DNA from: Natronorubrum sediminis
Lineage (GTDB): Archaea; Halobacteriota; Halobacteria; Halobacteriales; Natrialbaceae
DNA length: 64,000 nt
Direction: 5' to 3'
Assembly (NCBI RefSeq): GCF_900108095.1
Contig: NZ_FNWL01000001.1
Coordinates: 1,364,001 to 1,428,000, forward strand
The notes beneath the pieces are model-generated. The model worked only from the letters and a program-made list of their open reading frames with translations, was not told where the DNA came from and did no database searches. The translations under genes were made by a program, and so were the position numbers. Of this stretch, positions 17,888-26,983 are shown piece by piece; within the stretch, counting starts at the first letter, position 1; each line of letters opens with the position of its first letter.

Positions 17888-19921
17888 TCAGTCGCTACCA
17901 ACCGGTGCCGAGATGTCGACGTCTTCGGACGTGTAGTGACGGACCAACACGAGTGCGAGTCCGAGCGCTGCCGGCCCGTCCGTCATAATCCCCGGGACGA
18001 GCAGTAAGAGCCCGCTCGCGAACAAGATGAGCCGTTCGACGCGCGAGGCTCGTTTGAGCAAGAATCCTTCCAGGGAACTCGAGATGGCGACGACACCCGC
18101 ACCGGCCGAGAGGACGCCGAGGATGACGGCTCCCGTACCACCGATGAGCAGCAACTCGTTCCCGTAGACGAACGCGAACGGAACGATGAAGCCGACGGCG
18201 GCGAGTCCAACGGCGTCTATCGCCACGTTCCACGGGTTCGATTCCGAGATTCCACTCGCCGTGAACACCGCGAGCATCACCGGCGGCGTGATGGCGCTTA
18301 GGATGGCGAAGTAGAAGATGAACATGTGGGCCGGGAGCGTGTCGACACCCAGTTCGATGAGCGCCGGCGCGCCCAGCGACGCGACGACGATGTACGCTGC
18401 GGTCGTCGGGAGGCCCATGCCCATGACGATCGACGCGATCATCGTGATGATGAGGCCGATCAGCAAGACGCCCCCCGAGAGCGTCGCGACGAGCGAGCTA
18501 AAGACCAGTCCGAGACCGGTCAGGGTAACGATACCCACGACGATCCCCGCCGTCGCACAGGCCGTCGCGACGATCAGCGTCATCCGAATGCCACGATCTA
18601 GCGCGCGAATGATCGTGTGAACGGCGTTGTACCCGATCGTTCCCACGGTGTCGAAATCACCGTTGGCCGTGGCACGACCGAGTTGTTTGACCGACGAGAG
18701 CGGAATCGCAACGACGAGCGTTAACACGATGGCGACGAAACCGGCGGTCATCGCGGTCCACCCCGAGAGCAACATGTAGACCAACACGACGATCGGTAGC
18801 AGGTAGTGGATCCCGTTGGTCACCAGCTCACGAGCGTCCGGCAGTTGACTGGCTGGCAGTCCCTCGAGGCCCTGTTTCTTGGCTCGGAAGTGAACCGAGA
18901 GGAGGATACACCCGAAGTAAAGCGCCGCCGGAACGGCCGCGGCGATGATGATCTCCGCATAGGAGATGCCGGTGAACGCAGCCATGATGAACGCGCCGGC
19001 ACCCATAATCGGCGGCAGGATCTGCCCACCGCTCGAGGCGGCCGCCTCGACGGCTGCCGCGTAGCGCGGCTTGAAGCCGGTTCGGTCCATGAGCGGAATC
19101 GTGAAGGCACCGGTCGTCGCGGTGTTCGCGACGGCGCTGCCGTTCAGACTGCCCATGAAGGAACTCGCGATGACGGAGGTCTTGGCGGGACCTCCCGACA
19201 TGCGTCCGGTGACGCTGTATGCGAGGTCGATGAACCAGTCACCGATGCCAGTCACCTCTAAGAACGCCCCTAAGATGATAAAGAGGACGACGTACGTCGC
19301 ACTCACGTCGAGTGGGATGCCGTAGACGCCGTTCGTCGAGAGCATGAGGTGGGAGACGATGCGCTCGTAGCTGTATCCGGGGTGGGCCAGTTGCAGTGGC
19401 CACAGCGGACCGGTGTAGGCGTAGACCATGAAGACGCCTGCCAGTATGGGGAGGATGACGCCAGTCATCCGGCGGGTCATCTCGAAGACGAGGATGAGTC
19501 CAATGAATCCGAACAGAATGTCGATGCCAGTCGGATTCCCCGTCCGAGCGGCTAGATTGTCGTACGTGAGTGCCCAGGAGACGTACAAGATCGCCGGGAA
19601 CGTGAGGAACGCGAGCACCCAATCGTACCACGGTACGTAGTCTTTGGGCTTCCCGGTGTGGCCTTCGTACCAGATGAACACGAGTGCGCCGAGGAACGCG
19701 AGGTGGATCGGCCGGTTGATCAACGCCGGCGGAATGCCAGTTCCTGCCGTGATGACGTGGTAGGCACCGACGACGACGGCCAAAAAGACCGCAGTGAGCT
19801 TCAGTTTCCCTTCTAACGGTCGCGGTGCCGTGCCGCTCCAGTGGCTCCCCGTCGTTATCGTCGATTCGTCTATATCTGTAAGTTCTTCTCCGATTCCGCC
19901 GTCGTTACTATTGGTGCTCAT
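17888..19921 (-). CDS. TRAP transporter fused permease (4TM/12TM)
   Basis: A 677-residue protein in which the small (DctQ-like, 4 helices) and large (DctM-like, 12+ helices) TRAP subunits are fused, as is usual for TAXI-type TRAP systems. The DctM part shows GGPAKTSVIASSFMGSLNGSAVANTATTGAFTIPLM (here split as SFMGSLNGSAVANTATTG), PPIMGAGAFIMA, and the second-half repeat GMGLPTTAAYIVVASLGAP followed by ITPPVMLAVFTASG. It imports an organic acid with sodium, using the solute receptor encoded at 20350-21318. A 428-base gap separates the two genes, so the permease may have its own promoter. The hydrophilic N-terminus has the motif TITTGSHWSGTAP. Confidence 0.94.
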   Translation of the reverse strand: MSTNSNDGGIGEELTDIDESTITTGSHWSGTAPRPLEGKLKLTAVFLAVVVGAYHVITAGTGIPPALINRPIHLAFLGALVFIWYEGHTGKPKDYVPWYDWVLAFLTFPAILYVSWALTYDNLAARTGNPTGIDILFGFIGLILVFEMTRRMTGVILPILAGVFMVYAYTGPLWPLQLAHPGYSYERIVSHLMLSTNGVYGIPLDVSATYVVLFIILGAFLEVTGIGDWFIDLAYSVTGRMSGGPAKTSVIASSFMGSLNGSAVANTATTGAFTIPLMDRTGFKPRYAAAVEAAASSGGQILPPIMGAGAFIMAAFTGISYAEIIIAAAVPAALYFGCILLSVHFRAKKQGLEGLPASQLPDARELVTNGIHYLLPIVVLVYMLLSGWTAMTAGFVAIVLTLVVAIPLSSVKQLGRATANGDFDTVGTIGYNAVHTIIRALDRGIRMTLIVATACATAGIVVGIVTLTGLGLVFSSLVATLSGGVLLIGLIITMIASIVMGMGLPTTAAYIVVASLGAPALIELGVDTLPAHMFIFYFAILSAITPPVMLAVFTASGISESNPWNVAIDAVGLAAVGFIVPFAFVYGNELLLIGGTGAVILGVLSAGAGVVAISSSLEGFLLKRASRVERLILFASGLLLLVPGIMTDGPAALGLALVLVRHYTSEDVDISAPVGSD

Positions 19922-20349
19922 ACCAGTGTCTGTCTATTGCTGTCAGTAGTTTGGTGCCGGGAAATCACCGGAACCGATTCATCGACGTCGGTGTCCGTTT
20001 GCCACAATCGAAGGCTGCAATGGAGGCTGCAAGTCGTGTGCGTACGCACGAAATTTTCGTGACTCATATCGAGGATATCTTCGTGTATTCTGGTGGGTGT
20101 CTCGCCGTGCCAGCATTCGCGTCGGACAGTCTCCTCGTTCGAAGGACACGCGGGCCATCGGTGTCAGTGCGCGTCGGAATCCACGGTCGACAGGCTTCGA
20201 GTGTTCTGCTTCTCGTTGTCGAGCCCGATAGACCAGGTGAGCCGACACAGTGTGTGGTAACACGACTCATCTATGAAGGTTGTTCACTAGCAACGCACTA
20301 AAGCGTTAAACCATTCGTTCGGCCAGGCGATAGCTCGGATTCGATCTGG
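19922..20349. promoter_or_regulatory. Intergenic region between TRAP permease and TAXI receptor genes
   Basis: This 428-base gap interrupts a transporter pair that is usually tightly linked. I see no gene in it. Two dyads of one pattern occur: GTGCGTACGCAC at 20038-20049 (perfect 12-bp palindrome) and GTGTGGTAACAC at 20252-20263. Together with similar sites at 21559 and 34944 they look like a regulator-binding family. No clear TATA box for the permease gene was found. Confidence 0.5.
20038..20049. promoter_or_regulatory. Candidate operator palindrome GTGCGTACGCAC
   Basis: A perfect 12-bp palindrome 117 bases before the TRAP permease start. It matches GTGYGTACRCAC, shared with the palindrome at the IclR promoter (34944-34955). 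Confidence 0.4.
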
Positions 20350-21318
20350 TTACAGATCGAGATCGTCGAGTGCAGACTCTCCGCCTGGGTGGTATTCGGT
20401 TGGACTCTCACGGGCGTACTCTTCGAAGTCGTCCGCGGCCTGGTGGACGTCTGCCAGCCGGTCGATATTCTCGTAAATCGTCGTCGTGAGGTCGTTGGCC
20501 ATCTCCTCGTCCATGTCTTCGTGAACGACGACGGTGTTGAGGACGCCGGGGTTCGGTGCAGCCTCGTCCTGTCCGTCGTACGTATCCGCTGGAATTTCGT
20601 GGGGCTCGTAGTGGTCCCACTCCTCGCTCATCGCTTCGAGGTCTTCTTCAGGGAACTCGACGAACGTGACGTCGGCCTGCGTGAACAGTTCGTCGACCGC
20701 CGGACCGGGGAGGCCAACGCTGTACATCCCGGCGTCGAGTTGGTCGTCGATCATCGCGTCCGTCGTCTCGTCGAAGGAGTACTCTCGAGCGTCGACGTCG
20801 TCGTAGTCCATGTCGTAGAACTCGAAGATGTCGGACGCCGTCATCTCGGTTGCACTACCGAGGTCACCGATCGACACCGAATGGCCCTCGAGGTCGTCGA
20901 ACGTCTCGACGTCGAGGTCTTCTTGGACGACGACGTGTGTCGGATTCATGTACGCCCCGTGGAGTGCCTGCAGCGGAATCTCCTCGTCGAAGTCACCTTC
21001 GGCATGAATGGCGTCGTGGATGGCGTTTTCCATCATGAGGGCGACTTCGGTGTCCTCGGCGAGCAGTCGACCGTTCTCGACACTGCCACCGGTCGATTCG
21101 ACGGACGTGTCGAGTCCGAGCTCGTCCGCCCAGACGTCAGCCATCCCGCCACCGAGCGTGTAGTAGACACCGCCGGTCCCACCAGTCGCGATCGTGACGA
21201 AGTCGTCACCACCGCCACCACCAATTTCGTCTAGACAACCGGCCATCCCGGTCATGCCAGCAATACTTCCCGCACTCACAGCTTTGATAAACGTTCTTCT
21301 ATCCGAGCTATTGACCAT
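20350..21318 (-). CDS. TAXI-family TRAP solute-binding lipoprotein
   Basis: The extracellular receptor of the TRAP system, 322 residues. The signal is a Tat-lipobox: SSDRRTFIKAVSAG, a hydrophobic stretch, then GMAGC with the lipid-anchored Cys28. The mature part starts with a Gly-rich linker and the TAXI signature TIATGGTGGVYYTLGGGMAD; LPGPAVDELF and a very acidic body follow. I start it at ATG 21318, not at the ATG five codons upstream: the minus-strand TTTATA at 21347-21352 would start transcription near 21322, so the upstream ATG would not be transcribed. TAXI receptors bind glutamate, 2-oxoglutarate, tricarballylate and other acids; the ligand here is not evident. Confidence 0.93.
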   Translation of the reverse strand: MVNSSDRRTFIKAVSAGSIAGMTGMAGCLDEIGGGGGDDFVTIATGGTGGVYYTLGGGMADVWADELGLDTSVESTGGSVENGRLLAEDTEVALMMENAIHDAIHAEGDFDEEIPLQALHGAYMNPTHVVVQEDLDVETFDDLEGHSVSIGDLGSATEMTASDIFEFYDMDYDDVDAREYSFDETTDAMIDDQLDAGMYSVGLPGPAVDELFTQADVTFVEFPEEDLEAMSEEWDHYEPHEIPADTYDGQDEAAPNPGVLNTVVVHEDMDEEMANDLTTTIYENIDRLADVHQAADDFEEYARESPTEYHPGGESALDDLDL

Positions 21319-21582
21319 GCTCACATCCACCATGCGAATCCAACCCTATAAAGGTATTGACCACCTATCACACTCAAAACACATTATATGGATATTAACA
21401 GCTAGTAATGAGTTTGGAACTGACTGGGATCTAACACCCCCTCGCCTGCTGTCGGTCCGTGGCCGTCGAGAACGACACGATACCTCAGCGAGGTGATTGA
21501 ACTATGTGACAACACTAGCTGTCACTGCTCGAGGCAAGGTCGATGTGAAAGTATAACTGTGTGCTAACACTCACCACAAGAC
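21319..21582. promoter_or_regulatory. Divergent promoter region with TATA boxes and dyads
   Basis: Two outward promoters are visible. On the minus strand TTTATA (21347-21352) serves the TAXI gene. On the plus strand GTATAACT (21551-21558) lies about 28 bases before the GTG start at 21583. The dyad GTGTGCTAACAC (21559-21570) sits between that TATA box and the start codon, a classic repressor position. A second inverted repeat, GTGACA-N8-TGTCAC (21506-21525), lies upstream and shares TGTGACAACA with the region before the TcuA-like gene. Confidence 0.55.
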
Positions 21583-22608
21583 GTGACACGCATACTCGTT
21601 ACGCACAGCGAATCGCACCCTATGCGCCTCGATCTCATCGCCGCCGAACTCGAGGATTGCGAGATTCGCGATCTCGAGGTGCCAGCAGGTGGACTCCGCC
21701 GAGACGTCGAATCGGAACTGATCGACGCGCTCGAGGGCTGTCAGGGGCTAATCGTCCGTCCGGGACTCGTCACGGAACGAGTGATTACCGAGAGCGAGGA
21801 CCTCGAGATCATCTCGGTCCTCAATTCGGGCTACGACCACATCGATATCGAGGCCGCGACCGAACACGGAATCGTCGTGACGCACTCGCCCGACAATCCC
21901 GGACCGAGCGTCGCCGAGCACACGGTCGGTCTGATGCTCTCGATGCTCCGAAAGATTCCGAGCGCCGCCAGTCAGACGAGCAAGGGTGAGTGGGCGAGCG
22001 CGCGCGAGACGGAGCGTCTCGAGCTACAATCCTGTACCGTCGGCGTCGTCGGCCTCGGCGTGATCGGATTCGACGTCGCCAAGACCGTTCGGCGAGCGTT
22101 CGGCTCGGAGGTCCTCGCGTCCGATCCCTACGTCTCCGGCGAGCGCGACTCGGCGATTTATCCGCGCGTCGATCCAGCCCAGGTGAGCGACGAAGGGATC
22201 GAACTCACCGACACGGATACGCTCTTCGAGCGAAGTGACCTCGTGACGGTCCACGCGCCGTTGACCGAAGAGACGCGCGAATTCGTCGGCCGCGAGGAGT
22301 TCGACGCGCTCGCTGGCGGGTACTTCATCAACACCGCTCGAGGCGAAGTTATCGACGAGGCCGCGCTCATCGACGCGGTCGAAGCCGAGCAACTAGCGGG
22401 CGTCGCCCTCGACGTCATGACGAACGAGCCGCCGGAACCGGACAATCCGTTACTCCACTCGGATCTCGTCACGGTGACGCCACACGTCGCGGGCCTGAGT
22501 AACCGACTCCACGAACGCGGCGTCGAAAAACTCGGCCAGCGAATCCGAACCGTTCTCGCCGGTGATCGAACGGCCTACACGGTCAACCCCGAGGTGTACG
22601 ACGACTGA
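21583..22608 (+). CDS. NAD-dependent D-2-hydroxyacid dehydrogenase (copy 1)
   Basis: A 341-residue member of the phosphoglycerate/glyoxylate/hydroxypyruvate reductase superfamily; it interconverts a 2-hydroxy and a 2-oxo acid. The Rossmann motif is GVVGLGVIGFDVAK. The catalytic triad is Arg in INTARGEVIDE, Glu in NEPPEPD and His in TPHVAGLS. The start is GTG at 21583, supported by a TATA box 28 bases upstream. It is transcribed divergently from the TAXI receptor, with a dyad at the promoter, so it is probably induced with the transporter. It converges with the aminotransferase gene, 30 bases away. Confidence 0.92.
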   Translation: MTRILVTHSESHPMRLDLIAAELEDCEIRDLEVPAGGLRRDVESELIDALEGCQGLIVRPGLVTERVITESEDLEIISVLNSGYDHIDIEAATEHGIVVTHSPDNPGPSVAEHTVGLMLSMLRKIPSAASQTSKGEWASARETERLELQSCTVGVVGLGVIGFDVAKTVRRAFGSEVLASDPYVSGERDSAIYPRVDPAQVSDEGIELTDTDTLFERSDLVTVHAPLTEETREFVGREEFDALAGGYFINTARGEVIDEAALIDAVEAEQLAGVALDVMTNEPPEPDNPLLHSDLVTVTPHVAGLSNRLHERGVEKLGQRIRTVLAGDRTAYTVNPEVYDD

Positions 22609-22638
22609 GCGGGTAGCGTCGAATCGAGTCGGTCGTTC

Positions 22639-23967
22639 CTACTCGAGGTCGCGTTCGACGTCGGTCACGGCGTTGACGACGGTCCGGCTGATCTCGTCGG
22701 CGACGTCTTCACCGAGGGTCAACGGCGGCGCGAGCATCAGGTGATCCCCGCGGTGACCGTCCACGCTGCCACCTCCCGGGTAGGTGTAGACGCCCTCCTC
22801 GAACGCGCGTTCGAATATCTGCTTGTAGACGCCGAGATCGGGATCGAACGCCTCGCCCGTCTCGGGATCCGCGACGAACTCGACGCCGACCATCAGGCCG
22901 AGTTGTCTGATGTCGCCGACGATCGAGGAGTCCCGAAGCGGCGCGAGCCCGTCGACAAGCTGCTCGCCGCGCGCTCGAGCGTTCGCCAACAGCTCCGGCG
23001 TGTAGCGATCGACGACGTGGTCGGCGACGGCCGTCGCGATTGGATTCCCGCTGAACGTGTGACCGTGGTAGAACGAGTGCTCCGCGTCCTCGAGGGGCTC
23101 AAGGAGTTCGTCGCGGATCATTGTCGCGCTGATCGGCGCGAAGCCGGCCGACATGCCCTTTCCGAGCGTGAGCATATCCGGGACGACGTCGAAGTGCTCG
23201 CTGGCGAACATCGTCCCCGTCCGGCCGAACCCGACCATGACCTCGTCGGCGATGAACAGGACGCCGTACTCGTCGCAGATACGACGAACCTCCTGGTAGT
23301 AACGCGGATGGGGGTGGGCGACGGGGATGCTCGAGCCCGAAACCGGCTCCGCGATGAACGCGGCGACCGTCTCCGGCCCCTCCTGTTTGATCAGCGTCTC
23401 GAGTTCCCCCGCGGCTGCCTTCGCCTGTTCTTCCGGCGAGCCCGAGTACTCCCATCGGTAGGGGTAGGCCGGACCGATCTTCGGCCAATCCTGCAGATAC
23501 GGCTTGTACGTCGTCCGGCGGCCAGTGTTCCCCGAGGCAGAGAGCGCGCCGAGTGTCGCGCCGTGATACCCTTGCCAGCGGCCGATGACCGCCTCTCGTT
23601 CCGGCTCGCCGCGAGCGACGTGATAGTCTCGAGCCAGCTTGATCGCGGACTCGACGGCTTCGCTACCGGAGTTCGAGAGAAAAGTGGTGTTCAACGAGCC
23701 GGGCGTCATCGCCGCGAGTTTCTCCGAGAGCGAGTCGACCGGCGGACTCGTGAAGTACGACGTCGAGGTGTAGCCGACTCGAGACGCCTGTTCGGCCATG
23801 ACCTCGTCGACGCCGTCGGGCGAGTGACCGAGGTTGACGACGGCGGCTCCGGCGGCAGCGTCGATGATCTCCTCGCCGTCTTCGGTGACGAGGTATTCGT
23901 CGTAGGCGTCCGTGATGACGGGATGGTCGGGGTCACGACCGGCACCCCACTTGTACAACGTTGACAT
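22639..23967 (-). CDS. Class III (aspartate aminotransferase family) aminotransferase (copy 1)
   Basis: A 442-residue PLP enzyme of fold type I, class III, a group that moves omega- or beta-amino groups to pyruvate or 2-oxoglutarate. It shows FLSNSGSEAVESAIKLAR, YHGATLGALSASG, the cofactor Asp in FIADEVMVGFGRTG and the Schiff-base Lys in TLGKGMSAGFAP, then HGHTFSGNPIATAVADHV. It ends the minus-strand series that starts with the acid-sugar dehydratases, with 78 bases to the CoA-transferase gene. The amino donor is not predictable from sequence; two further members of this class lie at 48670 and 59111. Confidence 0.92.
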   Translation of the reverse strand: MSTLYKWGAGRDPDHPVITDAYDEYLVTEDGEEIIDAAAGAAVVNLGHSPDGVDEVMAEQASRVGYTSTSYFTSPPVDSLSEKLAAMTPGSLNTTFLSNSGSEAVESAIKLARDYHVARGEPEREAVIGRWQGYHGATLGALSASGNTGRRTTYKPYLQDWPKIGPAYPYRWEYSGSPEEQAKAAAGELETLIKQEGPETVAAFIAEPVSGSSIPVAHPHPRYYQEVRRICDEYGVLFIADEVMVGFGRTGTMFASEHFDVVPDMLTLGKGMSAGFAPISATMIRDELLEPLEDAEHSFYHGHTFSGNPIATAVADHVVDRYTPELLANARARGEQLVDGLAPLRDSSIVGDIRQLGLMVGVEFVADPETGEAFDPDLGVYKQIFERAFEEGVYTYPGGGSVDGHRGDHLMLAPPLTLGEDVADEISRTVVNAVTDVERDLE

Positions 23968-24045
23968 CCTGCGAATCTATATCATGGATGTACATATAAT
24001 CAGTGTTCGCGTCGTCGTCGTGTGTGGAAAGTAACGATTTCTCGG

Positions 24046-25260
24046 TTAGGCGTTTCCGTCGGTTCCCACGACGCCTTGCTCTCTGAGTCGTTCAATCTCC
24101 GCCTCGTCGTAACCGTACTGTGCTAACAGGCCGTCAGTGCTCTCTCCGAGTTCCTCCGGGGGCGTTCCGAGGTGAGTCTGCAGCGAGGAGAAATGGACCG
24201 GGTGATCGATCACTTCGGCGTCGTCTCGCCCCTCGCGTTCCATCGTTCGCTTGAGGTTTCGCCGAACGACGTGTTCGTCCGCCCAGATCGACTTCGTGTC
24301 GTGAATCGGTCCGGCTGGAATGTCGGCGGCCTGGAAGCGATCCACCCAGACGTCGGCGCTCTCCGACGCCAACTCGGATTCGATGATCTCCGTCAGCACC
24401 TCCGGGTGCTGGGACCGATCGTGCATCGTCTCGAAACGCTCGTCCTCCAAGAGGTCCTCGCGCTCGAGGACGGCACAGAAGTCCGTCCACAGCGATTGCG
24501 TTCCGGCGGCGATGACGATGTTCTCGTCGCGACACGAGAAGAGACCGAAGGGAGCGATCGTCGGGTGGCGAGTCCCCAGTCGGGGAAACGGCTCGTCGGT
24601 GCCGAACGTGTGGCCCGCTCGAGCGCTGAGCCAGGAGATCGCGGCGTCGAGCATCGGCACTTCGATCCACTCCGAATCGATGTCACCGCGTTCGCGCGCG
24701 TAGAGGGCGGCGAGGATGCTCTGAGTGGTGTACATCGAGGTAATCAGGTCGCCACTCGGCAGGCCCGACCAGAGGGGCTGGCCGCCTTCCTCGCCGGTGA
24801 CGCTCATAATACCGCTCATCGCCTGGACGAGCGTGTCCCACGCGGGGAGGTTCTCGTAGGGACTGTCGGAACCGAAACCGGAGATCGAACAGTAGATGAT
24901 CGAGTCGTTGACCTCGCGAAGGTCGTCGTAGGCGAGGTTGAACGACTCGACGCGACCCGGTTTCGTCGATTCGACGAACACGTCCGCGTCGGCGACAAGT
25001 TCGCGGACGATCTGCTGGCCGTCTTCGGTCTTGAGATTGACCTCGATGCTTCGTTTGTTTCGGTTGATCGTGTCGAAGTACGCCGGCGTCGGCTGAATGC
25101 CCCGACTTCGGTCGCCACGGCCGACGGCTTCGACTTTGATCACCTCGGCACCGAGATCACCGAGGTTCATCGTTCCGAACGGCCCCGCGATCACCTGCGT
25201 GAGGTCGACGACGGTGACCCCGGAAAGCGGAAGGCTCTCAGGAGTGCGCTCTTCGGACAT
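24046..25260 (-). CDS. CaiB/BaiF-type (family III) CoA transferase
   Basis: A 404-residue family III CoA transferase, which moves CoA between two carboxylic acids. Asp171 in the motif SGDLITSMYT matches the catalytic Asp of formyl-CoA transferase. The N-terminal DLTQVIAGPFGTMNLGDLGAEVIKVE and the following NRNKRSIEVNL are family signatures, as is the C-terminal PAGPIHD. It would activate an organic acid imported or produced by this cluster. It lies between a class III aminotransferase and a Usp gene on the same strand (78 and 144 bases). Confidence 0.92.
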   Translation of the reverse strand: MSEERTPESLPLSGVTVVDLTQVIAGPFGTMNLGDLGAEVIKVEAVGRGDRSRGIQPTPAYFDTINRNKRSIEVNLKTEDGQQIVRELVADADVFVESTKPGRVESFNLAYDDLREVNDSIIYCSISGFGSDSPYENLPAWDTLVQAMSGIMSVTGEEGGQPLWSGLPSGDLITSMYTTQSILAALYARERGDIDSEWIEVPMLDAAISWLSARAGHTFGTDEPFPRLGTRHPTIAPFGLFSCRDENIVIAAGTQSLWTDFCAVLEREDLLEDERFETMHDRSQHPEVLTEIIESELASESADVWVDRFQAADIPAGPIHDTKSIWADEHVVRRNLKRTMEREGRDDAEVIDHPVHFSSLQTHLGTPPEELGESTDGLLAQYGYDEAEIERLREQGVVGTDGNA

Positions 25261-25404
25261 TGGGTAGGCATTCGCGCCGGTACCTATAGCGTCTTTGATC
25301 GCTCGAGTTTCTCCCCATCACGGATTTCCCCGCGGCGACCGTCCCCGCGTCATCATCACTCCCTCGAGCCGTCATCGCTTTCCTGCGTCGTCATCGCGTT
25401 ACCA

Positions 25405-25836
25405 TCACTCACCCAGTGGCACCACGACGATCGGTCGGTCGGCCTGGAGCAACACCGACTGCGTCGTATTGCCGAAGAGCGCCTTCCCGGTCGGCGAACG
25501 CTGTCGGCCCCCAATGACGATGTACTTGGCGTCGTTTCGTTCGGCGTACTCGACGATCGAATCCGAGGGTTCGCCCTTCAGACCGACGATATCCGTCATT
25601 TCGTCGAGTTCCGAGACGACGCCGTCGGCCAGTTCGGCTGCGATTTGCTCGCGAACGAGCACCCCTTCGTCACTCGGCGTGCTCGAGACGTGCTCGCGTT
25701 GCAGTTCGGCGAACTCCGTCGAATCGAGGGCGTGAACGACGTGGATTTTTTCCCCCATGTCGCTCGCGAGCGTTTGCGCCTGATCGATGATCTGCTGTGC
25801 GTCTTCCGATTGGTCGATCGCAGCGACGACAACCAT
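25405..25836 (-). CDS. UspA-type universal stress protein in catabolic cluster
   Basis: A 143-residue Usp domain with MVVVAAIDQSEDAQQIIDQA at the N-terminus and the loop VIGGRQRSPTGKALFGNTTQSV at the C-terminus, close to the ATP-binding G-x2-G-x9-G motif but with Arg-Gln in the middle. It lies in line with the surrounding catabolic genes, 92 bases after the fumarylacetoacetate-hydrolase-fold gene. It may modulate the neighbouring enzymes; no specific target is visible. Confidence 0.9.
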   Translation of the reverse strand: MVVVAAIDQSEDAQQIIDQAQTLASDMGEKIHVVHALDSTEFAELQREHVSSTPSDEGVLVREQIAAELADGVVSELDEMTDIVGLKGEPSDSIVEYAERNDAKYIVIGGRQRSPTGKALFGNTTQSVLLQADRPIVVVPLGE

Positions 25837-25928
25837 ACCTCACAACGACCGTGCGGAAAGTTAGCTATTGTGGTGGTTCGGGGATCGTTTCCACCGGAAG
25901 AAGGGAAATCAGCGGCCGAAACCCGCCG

Positions 25929-26750
25929 TTACCGAACGACGTCGCTCGTCACCGAGCCGACGGTGTCGACTTCCGCCGTCACCGTGTCACCCGGCGAGAG
26001 CACCGTCGCTCCCGGCGTCCCCGTCGAGATGACGTCTCCCGGCTCGAACGTCATCACGTCGCTGTGAAAGGAGACGAGTTCCATCGGCGGCGCCATCATG
26101 TTCCGGACTTCGTTTTCGGCCTCGACGGTCCCGTTGAGAACCGTCTGGACCGTGATCGACTCGAGGTCGTCGACCTCGTCCGTCGTGACGATGGACGAGC
26201 CAAAGACGATGAACGAGTCGAAGCTCTTCGCTCGCGTGAGAAATCGCGGATTCTTCTCGAGGATGTCCTCGGAGGTCATGTCGATGACAGGGACGTAGCC
26301 CGCGACGACGTCTTCGGCGTCCGCTCGGTCGACGTTTCGACACGTCTTGCCGAAGACGACGGCGAGTTCGGCCTCCGCCGTCACCCGGTCGGTAATCTCC
26401 GAGTCGGGGAGTCGGATCGGTCCCGCTGGCCCCGTCGCGGCCGAGGAGGGCTTCATGAAACTCGCCGGTTCGGTCGGCCGGTCTTCGTCGAGGTCGGAGG
26501 CGTGCTCGGCGTAGTTGAGACCGATTCCCCACAGCTTGCCGTACTCCGCGAACGGCGAGGCGAAGGAGATGTCCGACGCCGGGACTGGGTCGGCAGGCGC
26601 AGCAGCGGGGTCGGGCAACTCGCCGTCCGCAGCGAGGGGCAGTGCGTCCTGCACCGACTGCAGCGACGGGTCGGCGGCGCTGAGGGGGACGAATCCGTTC
26701 TCGTCGCCGAGCAACGGCGTGCCGTCGGCCCTCCGGGCGAGTCGCGTCAC
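25929..26750 (-). CDS. Fumarylacetoacetate hydrolase (FAH)-fold enzyme
   Basis: A 273-residue protein of the FAH family, which includes acylpyruvate hydrolases, 2-oxohepta-ene-dioate hydratases and 2,4-diketo-3-deoxy-acid hydrolases. Visible signatures are WGIGLNYAEHASD, the metal-binding Glu-x-Glu in TAEAELAVVFGK, GYVPVIDMTSED with the third metal ligand, the Lys of TRAKSFDSFIVFG, and ISTGTPGATVLSPGD near the C-terminus. In the context of acid-sugar dehydratases and an SDR, a 2,4-diketo-3-deoxy acid is a plausible substrate (inference). The gene is in line with the dehydrogenase at 26984. Confidence 0.9.
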   Translation of the reverse strand: MTRLARRADGTPLLGDENGFVPLSAADPSLQSVQDALPLAADGELPDPAAAPADPVPASDISFASPFAEYGKLWGIGLNYAEHASDLDEDRPTEPASFMKPSSAATGPAGPIRLPDSEITDRVTAEAELAVVFGKTCRNVDRADAEDVVAGYVPVIDMTSEDILEKNPRFLTRAKSFDSFIVFGSSIVTTDEVDDLESITVQTVLNGTVEAENEVRNMMAPPMELVSFHSDVMTFEPGDVISTGTPGATVLSPGDTVTAEVDTVGSVTSDVVR

Positions 26751-26983
26751 GGCTGTGGACTCACCTCACTCCGACGAGGTGACTGTCGCTGTGTACGATA
26801 CGACCGTGTACTAGTGGCTGCACTCGCCGGCTGCGAGTTCGTCGCTCTCGAGTGAGTCATACGCTACGTGTGGCTCACTGGCACTGCTAAAAAGCATTGT
26901 GGGTTCGTGCGAGCCGTTCACGCCCGACAGTGGCAGGGAATCCGATTCGTGCACACCCCGCTTGCCGACGGCCATAGTGACGG

